64,000 nucleotides of DNA from Megascapheus bottae (GCA_024803745.1 JANJXV010000010.1:29003525-29067524), one strand, 5' to 3'. Shown: positions 12,389-24,324, counted from the first letter of the stretch. The notes: a model not told the origin generated them from the letters alone. Numbers and translations: made by a program.

Positions 12389-15020
12389 TATATATATAAT
12401 TTTTTTACTGAATCACTAAACATCATAAAGAAATTTAGTTAGCAATTCTTCTAAATAGTAGTAGGCTAATTGGAACAAAAAAAAGGACCTCGAAATGGGA
12501 CCAAGACTTAGAAATAGGAAAAATTTTAAGTTCAAATTTCCCATCTGACCATCAACATAATTTGACAATCAGTAAAGTGAGATTTATTATAATAATGAGA
12601 GACTTAAACAAATGCTTAAATTTTTGAAAAGGTGTATACGAAGAAGGATAGACATTTGTAGGACTTAGGGCTGAGTGTTGGTTGGTTGAAATGTGACTTT
12701 CAATGACTATATGAATGGAATTAGACAAAATTCATGATAAAAAGTTTAGTTTAGGCAAGTGAAGTTCTTAATACAGTCTTAATACAGCTGCTTGGTCAGT
12801 AAGCGGCGTCCCTGGTAGAGTAATTCATTGTTCTGAGAAAAAGGATACATACCCAGTTTAAAAAAAAAAAGAAGAAGAAGAAGAAGCCATAGGGAACAGA
12901 GCCATTTGGGAAATCTATTATTTATATAAATCAATTTTTAGCAAGTTATTGTAGCAAACAAGACATTTACTGGTTTACTGTTTTATCTTCCTGGAGTAGA
13001 ATTTGCTGAAACAAACGTAAAGTCACTCTGATGAAGGTTTTCTTAGTTGTTCAACTTATAGATAAAGTGTATGAATGCAGACAGTCTCAATTCTCACATT
13101 TTAGAAAGAAGGCAGAGCCATATAAAGTAATAGAACTTAGAGATGGAATTGGATTTTAGAAACAACCTCATTCACACCAGTTTCCCTAATCTCCACTTGA
13201 TGGATAAAGGTGACGTGAAACTTAGAAGAAAAAAGCAAATTATTTCCTCCTCTCCCTCCAGAGAGACTCGATCATATTGCTACTTAGGCAAGAATCCAGT
13301 AGTTAGTCCCCAGCCTCATTATTAATTAAGATAACATTTAAATCAAAAGTCACTCTACAATCTTACTGTTTTTGAAGTTTCATCTCTCCCTCAATTCCTC
13401 ACTGACCAAACTCAAAATATTTATCTAGAATAGAGCTGATCAAAAGTAAATACAAATGCAAAAGTGGGCATACACAGAGCCACATTTATGAAAATTGAAT
13501 ATCACCAACACCTAAATTCAAAACTGTTTACTAGCCAGAGCTTTAAAATTTGAAATTTGCATTCCAATTGAACAGAATAATTTTCTTAAAGTTTTAATTT
13601 TTTTCAAACAGCTAAAGACCTTTTCAATATGCAAAGGAATTTTCTTTGCTTACCCCCAGATTGCCTGCCAACTAAACAGCAATTTGTACTTTGGAAGATG
13701 GTTTTACAAAGCTATTACAGCCACGAAAATTCAAACCACTAAATTATGCATAATATTGATGATTATTAAGCAGATTATAAATAAGCATCTGGTCTTAACT
13801 ATACACTTAAAGAAAGGCCATCTTTTTCTTACATAATTCAGTCATTTAATTGAACCAGAATGGCAGTAGATTCTATTTGATTATTCCTCTGACATTTATT
13901 TCGGGATCTAAATATGGATGTAATTGTTTCATCTGAGGTTTTTAAAATATTTTCTTTGTGATGTAAACTTGGAGTGACTAATAAAGAAGCATACAGAGTT
14001 ATATATTTGTTCTCTAAGGAGTCCACACAGCTAATGCTTAAACCTCAAATGCTATTGTTTGTTTCTAGGCAAGCTACAAAAAACTATTTCATCTGTTCCC
14101 TTTATTTATACTAGACACATGACCTTCCAAAATATTGTACTCTGTTCCTTACTTCACTCCTTTGCAAAATGAAGCTTTGTTGAATTTTTGCATCAGATTA
14201 TACCAAGAAAAACCCTAAGTACTCATACACAGAGAAAATGAATTATTTATGTAAATTTTTCTACAGTCAAATCAAAATAAATCTATGGAAAGAAAAATGT
14301 CTTTAAAGTAAATCCATGGAGAGGCAACTTATAATCTGGTAATAGAATTTATACTGTAACTTATACCATAGTAGAATAAGTTACTCACCTTTTGAAAGAT
14401 CTACAATTTTCTTTTAATATTCTAATTCTATAATCAACTCAGAAATAAAACATTTTAAATGTGTAATTCAGGTGTTTGACAAAGGTTGTTATGGAATTGA
14501 TAAAATAGTTTTCTTACTTATTTTAATGTTCACTTCCATAATTGTGTAACTTAATGTTTTAAAGTAGCTCTCATTTTGATACCTCAGTAGTATCTGTTAT
14601 GTGGCTGCCAACATGCAAACATGCACGACTATATGGAGAAGGTAGTAGCTTGCTTTATGGTCATCCATGGAGACATATAAACATACAGATGGGTATCAAT
14701 CTTTTCATATGATTTCACATTAACATATACTGTAACAGAGCAGAATGTAAAAGTTGTGAAATATATCTTTTGACAAAAGCACTTCTCATCTTTTCTGTCC
14801 ACTTGACACTTCATTCCATGCATGAATGCACATAAATATATACATGTACTTTTTCAAACACAGTATTCTACCTAGAGAAGTCAGAAAATTAGGAACTCTC
14901 TATTAAACATTTCTTGCAGAAATTTTTATGATCTGCCTCCTTCTCTCAACATTACTAAGTGGTAACCATATGGGTTTTTGTGTTGTTTGTTATTTTCTCA
15001 TGTTTTTGTTTGTTGGTTTT
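12389..15020. other. unique intergenic sequence
   Basis: AT-rich, with a small (GAA)n tract at 12871-12887. Open frames of 60-64 codons at 13143-13325, minus 13838-14026 and minus 14629-14823 show nothing recognisable. Confidence 0.5.
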
Positions 15021-15024
15021 GTGA

Positions 15025-15153
15025 TCTGGTGGGAGTTGTGGGAGTTTAACTCAGGCCTGGGCACTGTCTCTGAGTTTTTGTGCTCAAATCTAACACTCCA
15101 TCACAGCTCCACTTTCAGCCTTTCATAGTTATCTGGAGATAAAAAGTCTCGCA
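15025..15153 (-). mobile_element. composite SINE, first part (split by DDX18 retrocopy)
   Basis: The antisense right unit of the composite SINE: 'gtttaactcaggcctgggcactgtctctgag', 'catcacagctccactttcagcc', then 'tatctggagataaaaagtctcgca'. The element breaks off here and resumes at 16988 with 'gacttttcctgtccagg'. The last 13 bases (AAAAAGTCTCGCA, 15141-15153) recur at 16975-16987 as the target duplication of the inserted pseudogene. Confidence 0.85.
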
Positions 15154-16974
15154 TGGTTCGGAGCCTGATACTAAAAAGGCAACGATTGAAGAAAATACCA
15201 AGGCCCCTCCTAAAGAAACAGAAGATGAAGCTGAAAAGCCAAACAATAAAGAAGGTGACAAGGAATTGCCCAGCCTGCCTATGGGACTGACAGGTGCCTT
15301 TGAGGATACTTCATTTGATTCTCTAAGTCTTCTTGTCAATGAAAATACCTTGAAGGCAATAAAAGAAATGGGTTTTGTACACATGACTGAGATTCAACAT
15401 TAAAGTATTAAACCACTTCTAGAGGGCAGGGATCTTTTAGCAGCTGTAAAAACAGGAAGTGGCAAAACTCTGGCATTTCTAATTCCAGCTATTGAGCTCA
15501 TTGTTAAAGTTCGTGCCCAGGAATGGAACGGAAGTCCTAATTCTCTTGTCCTCTCGAGAACTGGCCATGCAGACTTTTGGAGTTCTTAAAGAGCTGATGA
15601 CTCACCAAGTTCACACCTATGGGTTGATCATAGGTGGCAGTAACAGATCTGCTGAAGCACAAAAACTGTGCAGTGGGATCAACGTCATTGTGGCCACACC
15701 AGGCCGTCTCCTAGACCATATGCAGGATTTATGTATAAAAATCTACAGTGTCTGGTTATTGATGAGACCGATCATATCTTGGATGTTGGATTTGAAGAAA
15801 AATTGAAGCAGATTATTAAACTTTTGCCAGTACGCAGACAGACCATGCTCTTTTCTGCCACACAAACTCAAAAAGTTGAAGATTTGGCAAGGATTTCTCT
15901 GAAAAAGGAGCCATTGTATGTTGGTGTTGATGATGATAAAGCCACTGCTACAGTGGATGGTCTTGAACAGAGCTATGTTGTTTGTCCATCTGAAAAGAGA
16001 TTCCTTCTGCTCTTTACATTCCTGAAAAAGAACAGAAAGAAGAAAGTAATGGTTTTCTTTTCATCTTGTAAATCCGTGAAATATCACTGTGAGCTGCTGA
16101 ACTACATTGATTTGCCTGTCTTGGCCATTCATGGAAGGCAGAAGCAAAACAAACGTACAACCACATTCTTCCAATTCTGCAATGCAGATTCAGGAATATT
16201 GTTGTGGATAGATAAGGGCTGGACATTCCTGAAGTTCATTGGATTGTTCAGTATGACCCTCCAGATGACCCTAAGAAATACATTCATCGTGTAGGTAGAA
16301 CAGCCAGAGGCCTAACTGGAACAGGGCATGCTTTGCTTATTTTGCTCCCAGAAGAATTAGGCTTCCTTCGTTGCTTGAGGCAATCCAAGGTTCCACTAAA
16401 CAAATTTGACTTTTCCTGGTCGAACATTTCTGACATTCAGTCTCAGCTTGAAAAACTGATTGAAAAGAACTACTTCCTTCATAAGTCAGCCCAGGAAGCA
16501 TACAAGTCATACATACATTTGAGCATATGACTCCCATTCCCTGAAACAGATCTTTGATGTTAATAACTTAAATTTGCTTCAGGTTGCTCTGTCATTTAGT
16601 TTCAAGGTGCCTCCTTTTGTTGATCTGAACATGAACAGCAATGAAGGCAAACTTAAGAAGAGAGGAGGTGGCGGTGGATTCGGCTACCAGAAGACCAAGA
16701 AAGTCGAGAAGTCTAAAATCTTTAAGCACTTTAGCAGGAAGTCTTCAGACAAGAGACAGTTCTCTCACTGAAGAGTTTCCTTTCACATCACTAATGGCCC
16801 CAAAATGATTCTATTCCATTTTCTTACAAGAGGATTTTTATAGCCTTTAGAATGTTCTTGATCTTCACTTTGATGCTACCATGTTTTAATTTTACATATC
16901 CCCTATGCATGTGCATACACAACATGCAAATCATGTCATTGTTTTAATACAACTATTTTGTAAAAAAAAAAAAA
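15154..16974 (+). pseudogene. DDX18: processed pseudogene of DEAD-box RNA helicase DDX18
   Basis: DDX18 is a nucleolar DEAD-box helicase used in ribosome assembly. This is an intronless mRNA copy lacking the N-terminal part. Recognisable stretches include 'GLTGAFEDTSFDSL', 'NENTLKAIKEMGF', the nucleotide-binding motif (A)VKTGSGKT near 15443-15469, '[17 protein letters not shown]', '[11 protein letters not shown]', SAT, '[20 protein letters not shown]', HRVGRTARG and the C-terminal 'RGGGGGFGYQKTKKVEK'. Lesions: a TAA stop at 15401-15403, frameshifts near 15505, 15726, 16205-16212 and 16525, and DEAD changed to DETD at 15761-15772. The stop codon of the copied ORF is at about 16771, followed by a 3' UTR and an A17 tail (16962 on). 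The flanking duplication AAAAAGTCTCGCA shows L1-mediated insertion into an existing SINE. It is not functional as a helicase. Confidence 0.96.
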
Positions 16975-16987
16975 AAAAAGTCTCGCA

Positions 16988-17088
16988 GACTTTTCCTGTC
17001 CAGGTTGGCTTTGAAAGGCAATCCTGAGAGTTCAGGATCCTCCATAGCTACGATTATAGGTGTGAGACATCAGTGACCAGCTGTAGTC
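16988..17088 (-). mobile_element. composite SINE, second part (left unit)
   Basis: 'gacttttcctgtccaggttggctttgaa' and 'agctacgattataggtgtgagacatcag' continue the antisense SINE interrupted at 15153. Confidence 0.85.
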
Positions 17089-17410
17089 ATGTTATAAAAT
17101 ACTCATAAATATAGCTAAAACATTGTTAGAAAAGACATCAAAACAACTAAAGTAAAACATTGAAGAATTTCTTTATCCCACTTCAGTTTGACATTGTGTC
17201 TGAAATATAACATTCAAAGGTTGTTTCTTAAATTTCTAGAAGAAATCATTTATAATACCTAAATTTTGTCAAATGATAGTATCATTCATGTGGTATCAGT
17301 CTCATTTGTTATATTCTTAGTTAAAATGGATTAAAAATACTATATAACTATCCAAACAAGATGAAAATCAATCATATATAAAAGAGAATTTGAAAGCCAT
17401 CTGGTTTCCC
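17089..17410. other. unique intergenic sequence
   Basis: AT-rich. Nothing recognised. Confidence 0.45.
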
Positions 17411-17417
17411 ATCAGCA

Positions 17418-17691
17418 GTGTTTGATGTATTTGGATTTACTTTTGATGAGAAATTATGAGAAATTCCTAAAGGGAAACCTGCCTTACATCTATAATAAAC
17501 GCTTGGAAGAGCTTCCAGAAATTATCATCTCTCTGGAAAATAAAGAAACCATGTACATTATTCTTTCAACTATTGCCTTACTTAAGAGCATTAAATACTC
17601 TCCTAGACAATTGTCATTAGTGATTTACGCAGTAGAGCTGGAACAAATGAAGTCTTTGATGATTTTGCAATTCATCATAAAGGTAGTAAGT
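17418..17691 (+). other. unexplained open frame with splice-like ends (possible exon or old retrocopy)
   Basis: One + frame is open across this segment and on to 17703 (about 92 codons). The peptide reads like ordinary protein, for example 'KFLKGNLPYIYNKRLEEL', 'PEIIISLENKETMYIIL' and 'SPRQLSLVIYAVELEQ'. A pyrimidine-containing stretch ending in cagcag precedes it (to 17417), and 'cataaag|gtagtaag' at the end looks like a splice donor. No family is recognised and no neighbouring exon was found. It could be an isolated exon of an unseen gene, a decayed retrocopy or chance. There is no domain evidence. Confidence 0.25.
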
Positions 17692-17703
17692 TTAAAATTC
17701 TAA

Positions 17704-18315
17704 ATTTAAACTCATACCCCAAAAGGCAAACCCCTTATTCCATAGACCATATTAAACCCTAGTTACAGAAACAAAGACACATTGCAATGATGATTCTTAT
17801 TTGAATAGTGTTCAAATTAAATAAGTAGTAGTTGAATTCCAAATTCAATATGGATGAGTTATTTTTCTAAAAATGAAATTTTACTAAAAGCATTTCTTAC
17901 TGACATCAAACAAAACCAATTTTAAAGACAATATTTATCTGCTTATAATATTGTCTGATATTTATGTTCCTTAGTTTTCTAAAATAAAAACAACCTAAAG
18001 CCCTATTAAAATAAAAGCAACTAGAGCAATAATAATAAGTGCACCTTAAACCATGTTCATCTTTTCATTGGAATAGGTGCCTGGCTTAAAGCTTTGAAGG
18101 ATCATTTGAGTATGATCATTAAAACATAAGTGTCTCATCAGTGATGGAGACACCTTCATTAGGGAGATAATTTGCATGCTATAAGAGATATGCAAATGAA
18201 AACTTTATCCTTGATATAGAAAGAAACATGACAAAACTGACTTGATTCACTTTGGTAAGTGTGGGGGATTATCATGATCTATAAACCTGCAGTAGAGTCT
18301 AACAAAGTAGTTTTT
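17704..18315. other. unique intergenic sequence
   Basis: AT-rich. No gene seen. The 18120-18250 stretch contains 'gatatgcaaatgaaaact', faintly L1-like, but too diverged to call. Confidence 0.45.
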
Positions 18316-18331
18316 AAAAGTCCAGAGAAAT

Positions 18332-18530
18332 GGACTGGTAGGTTTGCCTAGTGGTAGAGTGCTTGCCTAGCATGAGCAAAGACCCAGGTTCAATTCCTTG
18401 GTACCATATACATAAAAAAAAACCTGGAAATGGTGCTGTGGTGGCTCAAGTGATAGAGCTCTAGCCTTGAGGAAAGTCCAAGGACAGTGCTCAGGCCCTG
18501 AGTTCAAGCCTCAGGACTAGCACAAAAAAA
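18332..18530 (+). mobile_element. dimeric ID-like SINE
   Basis: The left unit is 'tttgcctagtggtagagtgcttgcctagcat' with a B box 'caggttcaattcc'. After an A-rich linker comes the right unit 'gtggctcaagtgatagagctctagcc' ... 'gagttcaagcctcaggact', then poly-A. The flanks AAGTCCAGAGAAAT (18318-18331) and AAGTCAAGAGAAAT (to 18544) form a target duplication with one mismatch. Confidence 0.93.
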
Positions 18531-18749
18531 AAGTCAAGAGAAATAACGTGATCTTGGAGATATGGTCAATGGAGAAAAAACTAAATGAGGACAATATAAA
18601 ATGAAGACATATTGCTTGCTCCATCAACAAGCAAAGGCTGTTTCTCCTCATGTATGTCTAACTTTATGGCTTACGATCAAGGCAGTATGGACAGAATTAA
18701 GTTTATGCATACTATTACTTCAAACATGGTCATCTCCACTAGATATGCT

Positions 18750-18855
18750 TTGAAATTTGTTCAGTATTGCTCACTTTGTGCACTGTTCTCCTGATTTCAT
18801 ATTCCTTAGTAGCTAGGATGAGATGTGAGCCACCAGAACTTAGGTGACCGCTAGC
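18750..18855 (-). mobile_element. composite SINE left-unit fragment
   Basis: 'cctgatttcatattccttagtagctaggatgagatgtgagccacc' resembles the antisense 'cctcctgagtagctaggattacaggtgtgagccacc' box. Diverged, so low confidence. Confidence 0.4.
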
Positions 18856-19076
18856 TTTTCAAGTACTTGTGTTTTGACCGAAACACTGATGTATGAGAAT
18901 GTTTGAAATATGAAATATCAAGTTATTCCCTGAAAACGAAAGCTTTATTCATTTCCAATGACGTAAGTGTTAATTTCAAAGTGGGAACATTTTAGTATTT
19001 TCTAAGTTTTTTGGTCTAGCTGAATTATTGATCTACTTCCATCTCTCTCTAATGTTACTAAAAAGAAAATACTGAG

Positions 19077-19275
19077 TAGGGAGTTTGGCCTACTGGTAGA
19101 GTGCCTTCCTAGCATGCATGAAGACCATGGGTTTGATTCCTCGTTACCACATTTGTAGAGAAAAGCCAGAAGTGTTGCTGTTGCTCAAGTGGTAAAGCTC
19201 TTGCCTTCAGAAAGTCCAAGGACAGTGTTCCCTCCCTGATTTCAAGCCCAGGACAGGCAAAAAAAAAAAAAAAGG
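19077..19275 (+). mobile_element. dimeric ID-like SINE
   Basis: 'gtttggcctactggtagagtgccttcctagcatgcatgaagacc', 'gggtttgattcctcgttaccac', then the right unit 'gctcaagtggtaaagctcttgcc' and a poly-A tail of about 15. Flanks agaaaatac / aggaaatac suggest an imperfect target duplication. Confidence 0.92.
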
Positions 19276-19299
19276 AAATACCAACACATGATCATTTCT

Positions 19300-19812
19300 A
19301 GCTGAAAAATCTTCAGTGTGAATATTTGTTTGATTCTTTGGAAATTTTATTTTTAATTATTATTGTCTTTTAAGAGTTGCACCAAGGAGTAGCCATTAAA
19401 CAAATCTGTTCATGAATACAATATAAATTGATCAATATCACCCCTTTTAAGATCCTCACCTATCCATGAAAATTTATTCCAATCTTTAAATACAGTATTC
19501 CTCTCCAGAGAATCTATGACATCCCAATATTGGCATCATTTCAGGAAGTGATATTCATGAACATGGCAAGCAATTTTCTTGATACTGTTATCAACCTTAT
19601 CACCCATCTCAGAACAACACATGCAGATAAAAATAAAGTGCTTTGGTTTTGCTTAACACCACCACTGCAGAAGGTTTGATTTCTCTTTTTAAGAAGGTTT
19701 GATTTCTAAGTGGTTCCCCAATTGCAGAAACATTTGTCTTAACACTAGTCAGAAACAGAGCTGTTTTCTTCTTTTGTTGTCCCTAGAGCCTTTTCTTGAC
19801 AGCAAAACTGCC

Positions 19813-19843
<31 letters not shown>

Positions 19844-20130
19844 CAAAGCCATCACTGTACTGACACCTCTCTAGTACTTGCTGTCTAACTCAGCATGAAA
19901 ACAGAGCCTTTACCTATAACAGTGTATACAAATTTACTGTCATTAGTTTTCTGAGGTCATCTCCTGTTTGCCTACCCCATGCTTCATTCTCTCTACTGTA
20001 GTGTCAAGCTCCGTCATTCTTTAGAGATATTAGGCACAGCTCCCAATATCAGGTCTTTGCAATTATATCTTCTATAAATGGACTGCTCTTTTTCTATATA
20101 TCTACATAGTTGTTCCTTTGTTTCCTTCAT
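19300..20130. other. unique sequence with a 26-A run
   Basis: No gene is recognised. An A26 run at 19818-19843 could be the tail of an old retrocopy, but no source mRNA or target duplication was found. A 16-base direct repeat (agaaggtttgatttct) occurs at 19669-19684 and 19692-19707. Confidence 0.4.
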
Positions 20131-20132
20131 CT

Positions 20133-20245
20133 ATGATGGCCCTGGGACTTGAACTCAGAGCCTGTATTTTGTCCACCAGTATTTTGCTCAAGGGTACTGC
20201 CCTACCACTTTGAGCCACAGCTCCACTTCTGTTCCATTTCTTGAT
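20133..20245 (-). mobile_element. SINE right-unit fragment
   Basis: 'ggccctgggacttgaactcagagcctg', 'ctaccactttgagccacagctccacttc' is the antisense ID-like right unit of the local SINEs. Confidence 0.8.
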
Positions 20246-20249
20246 TATA

Positions 20250-21130
20250 CATTTTCCTTACATGTGGTCACAAGCCATGCAAAAGTATTATGCAGTATTT
20301 TCTTCCTGTCACTTTCAATCATTTGTGTACTGTTTGGGCATTCAGATAATTTCTTAGTCAGTGTACTATTAGATTGGCCATAGTTATTGAAATGAATGAC
20401 AGACAATATAGCCAAATATGCTCAGTCATATTATTAGAATTTAATTAAAGAGCTCTCTAGAGCAGAATTAAGACTAGTTACAACCATAACCCTTAACAAC
20501 GGAGGTTCAAACAGCTGGACGAATCCCATACGCTGACAGAGTCTACTTCAAAACCTCACATGATTTTTTTCTCTTCTGTTACTTATAGATAGCCCACTTC
20601 TTTGAACAAGACTAGGTCCTTTATTATATCTAAGAAAAACATCTGTTCTTCATTTCACTTGCAATGAATCTGAAACCGATCACAAGTTTGGGAAAAAATC
20701 CATTCAGTGTAGAAGAATGGGCATTACAGTCTTGAAGACAAGCTGTTTAAGTTAATAAACTTTGATAGATTATAGATTTACCTGCCAATGTCAATTATTC
20801 CTTAAAGTATAAAGCTAAATTCATTTAAAATAATCTCTGTATTGTTTAACTTCAGAAAAAGCAAAAATGCTGTGTTCCAATATTACTTAAAACAGCCAAC
20901 AGGATCAGAGCTGACATTTTTCTCAAATATTAGAATCCAAAATGTTTCATAATTCTCAGGGTTTTTTAAGGATGCATACTTAAGAATATTCAAAAAGATG
21001 TTATTGCTGCAGCACATGTAATCAAAGTTTGAAATTTAAAATTCTCCGCCATTCAAATAAATTTTAAATTCTTAGAACTGTACTTTGTCATGAGTTCCAG
21101 AATAGCTAGATACAATTTTCATTGTTTCTA
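20250..21130. other. unique intergenic sequence
   Basis: AT-rich. No gene or repeat seen. Confidence 0.45.
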
Positions 21131-21132
21131 AC

Positions 21133-21268
21133 AAAAAGAAATTTTGAAAGAAAGCATTAAAAAGCTTGTTCCCAGGGCATGCTATAATCAGTAGCCCTTT
21201 TGCTTAAGGAATTTTATGACATGCCCTGGGAACAAACTTTTTAATGCTTTCTTTCAAAGTTTCTTTTT
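21133..21268. repeat. long inverted repeat (49-bp arms, 38-nt loop)
   Basis: Left arm 21133-21181 and right arm 21220-21268 are reverse complements at 47 of 49 positions. The arms include 'gaaagaaagcattaaaaag' and 'ttcccagggcatg'. One mismatch would be a U-G wobble in RNA, the other is C-A. The 38-base spacer is unrelated to the arms. No open frame, poly-A tail or clear flanking duplication was found. It could be a foldback or MITE-like element, or a local inverted duplication. As RNA it would form a long hairpin. Confidence 0.95.
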
Positions 21269-21279
21269 AGTTTAGAGAG

Positions 21280-22730
21280 TTTGGTTACTCAACATGTCAT
21301 AAAACATAGTAATTCTTGGCTATAAATCATTGTGCCTTTATTTTTTTTCTGATGAGGCTTTGATACAAGTAACTTATATGCCAAGCCAGAAAATTTTACT
21401 CTACTTTAAATAGAAAAGAACAGAGGAATTCCTTTATGCACATAAATGTAGAGTACACACTGATAAGAGTTTGATTTCCTGTATTTATTCCTTCTGGATG
21501 TGTGCTCTGGAAACTGTTTTGGCTAGGAAAGGATAATGTGATAATGCTAATAAAATTTACATTTTCCCATATTGAATGCCAAATGAAACATTATTACAAT
21601 TATTATTTACCATTTTATGGATTAAAAAAAGAAATGGTGTATTATAAAAAGAAACAAAAATAGTTGAAAGGACCAAATTTAAAAATCTGGAGCCACTCAT
21701 ATCTAAATTAGTCACAAAACATATTTATTACATTGATAATGAGTATTTGAGGGCAAAAAAAGTTCCAAAAATTGAAACTTCATTGGAAAATGTTATACAA
21801 TATTTTGGCCTTCTGGATTAACATAGATTGATGGATGGATATATAGATAGATAGACAGATTTTTAATAATCTTTAAATACTTGCAAGAATCCTAGTATTG
21901 ATAAAAGAATACAAGTCTTTGTTCTTCATCCAAGATATTAAACTCATGGTTACAACCCATGATATACTTATAATACTAGTAATAAAGTTCAGAATTTTTC
22001 CTGCAGCAATTCTTCTTGATAAGAAGTAGATTACAGTCAATAAGACATGGGTATTAGAAAGATGTCAGTATTTGGCCTCTGGTAAGATTCTTTCAATTTC
22101 CTCTCCACCCAAGGAGGTTGATTCCCTGTTTGCATCTTAAAGCTGGAGCAATTCATAGAACCTCAGTGATTAATATTTTGACAACTCACTTGGATTTCAA
22201 ACCCAGTTTGAATTTGAATTTGGCATGGGGTCAGCTAATCTAGCAGAACCAGTAATAGTACCCTCATTACAGATAATAAATACCAGTGAATTACCTCTGG
22301 TTAAGACATTTGCCTGTGGTGTGACTTGCGTATTTTTAGTGCAATTCAACATATGTTTTATAAAGAATGTGCTTTGCTAATGTTGCCAAAAAAGTAAAAG
22401 AATGGAATAAAATATTATCAAAGAAATTACAGGGAACAGCAGTGGATGAAGCTATCCCTAGGTTTTTGAGAAGCAAAATCTGGATGTTTTAGTGTCTTAT
22501 ATTTTGGTCTCCTGAAGGGTATTTGAAAAGACGCATATTTACAATCATGAGTATTGTGGGTTTTCCTTATTTAATATAAAAACATTTTCCTAATTTATTC
22601 TTTTAAACAGCCAAGTTATAGACATTTACAGATAAATTAAATAGCATTTGATAATGTTAGAATCTTCCTGCAAGCTGGAGGATAGATTAAAATTAAGTAG
22701 AGTATAATCAAAAGATAAATCTGTGCATAG
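21280..22730. other. unique intergenic sequence
   Basis: AT-rich. Small GATA-like repeat near 21835-21860. No gene seen. Confidence 0.45.
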
Positions 22731-22732
22731 TT

Positions 22733-23050
22733 CCTATGAGGAACCTCCATCCTGATTTCCATGGTGATTTCACTAGTCTATATTCCCACTCACAATGTAT
22801 AAAGGCACCATTTTCCCATTCTTCCTCATCCTCATTTGTTGTTTCTTTGACAATTGACATTCTGACTGAAGTGATGTAGAAGTTTAGTATAGAGTAGTTT
22901 TAATATGTGCTTCCTTTATGGATAGGAATGTTTAATATTTTTGTGGGTCTAGCTGTTAGCCATTTGTACTGGCTTTACTTATCCATTTATTATTTGGATT
23001 ATTTATTCATTTGCTGTTTAATTTTTTGAGCTCTTTGTATAATCTAGCAA
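22733..23050 (-). mobile_element. old L1 ORF2 fragment
   Basis: The antisense of the L1 ORF2 C-terminal region: 'gaggaacctccatcctg', 'attcccactcacaatgtataaaggcacc', 'ttgacattctgactgaagtgatgtag'. It covers the same L1 region as the next fragment, so the two are separate insertions. Confidence 0.75.
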
Positions 23051-23094
23051 TCAAACATATATATTAAGGGGTATAAATTAAAGTTCAAGAGAGA

Positions 23095-23862
23095 CAAATT
23101 CCTTTGAGTAAATCCCCAGGAATAGAATTGCTGGACCATAGAACAGCTCTATATTTAGCCGTTTAAGGAACATCCATACTGCTTTCCAGGATGATTAAGT
23201 AAGTTTGCATACCCATCAAAAATATAGTAGTGTTCCCATTTGGCCACATCTCAACCACAGTGTATTACTTGTTTTTTTTTGTTTTGTTTTGTTTTTGATA
23301 ATCACCATTCTAACTGGAGTGAGGTGAATATTTATATGCTTTTGATTGACATTTCTTGTATGGCCAGAGATGTTGAATATTTCCTCATGTGTCTATTGGC
23401 CATTCTTAATTCCACTTCAATGAAGATTCTCTTTGTATTTAGCCCACTTATTAATAGGTCTGTATCTTTAAGGACTTATTTTTGTTGGGTGTGGGGGTAA
23501 TTTTTTCAGCTCTGAGTATACTTTAGATATGAGGTCCTTGTCTGTTGCATGCCTAGTGAAGATCTCCCAATCTATGGGCTTTCTATGTACTTTGCTAGCT
23601 ATGTTCTTTGCCATGCAGAAGCTCTGCAGTTTAATGTAGTCCAATTTATTCAAAGTTTGATTTTATTGTGTTTCTGGATCTTTATTGAAAAATTTCAAAC
23701 TGTTCCAAGAAGCCCTAGTGATTTCCTTGTCCCTTACTGTAATATTTTCAGGGCATTTGCTTTTATATTGAAGTCTTTCATCCATTTGACATTGTTTCTG
23801 GTGCAAGGTGATATATAAGGATCCAACTTCATGTGTGCTGCCCCCTCTGCCAGCACAAGAGA
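23095..23862 (-). mobile_element. old L1 ORF2 fragment
   Basis: On the minus strand, 'NKLDYIKLQSFCMAKNIASKV' is the ORF2 C-terminal region also seen in the 3.3-kb and 38-kb copies. The plus strand shows 'ggaatagaattgctggacc', 'tctaactggagtgaggtg', 'ggccagagatgttgaat'. Many frameshifts and a T-rich expansion near 23270. Confidence 0.88.
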
Positions 23863-23879
23863 CAACTAGATAAAGGGAA

Positions 23880-24000
23880 ACGGGTGAACAGCGATACTCA
23901 CTATGTTGGAAATGAACTTTACAATTTTAAGAGGAGAGAAGTCAGAAGGAGGACAGATGGTGAGAGAATATGAGGAAAAGGGAAACAATGTTAGGAAAGG
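23880..24000 (+). mobile_element. L1 3' UTR-like fragment (older subfamily)
   Basis: 'cactatgttggaaatgaactttacaa' followed by purine-rich sequence matches the start of the window (1-120). Weakly conserved. Confidence 0.45.
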
Positions 24001-24324
24001 ATTGTACTATCATTTCTTACAAGCCTGCTTGGCTCACACATGACACTTCTATTCCATCTTACAGCAAAGTAAGATTAGATTTCCCCTTCTTAGTGATCTC
24101 TCTGAGAATATCTTCTGAATTGCAACTCTGTTAGGAATTCTATACTCTAAATTCTTAGAATTTCCAAAACCACTGGTCCAATACTAATATTATTTTAAAC
24201 CCTTGAAATATTAAATGCACTTAGATTTTTATAAATCAGAGTCAAATTTCCTAAACTGGAATGAAAATTTGACAGGCAACTAAAGGAAGTAGAGGGATGC
24301 CTGGCAATTAAACATTCAAACTGA

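Noticed and set aside
15115..15384. Minus-strand frame of 89 codons
   Set aside because: It is the antisense shadow of the DDX18 pseudogene.
19818..19843. A26 run taken as the tail of a processed pseudogene
   Set aside because: No source transcript, poly-A signal or target duplication was found upstream.
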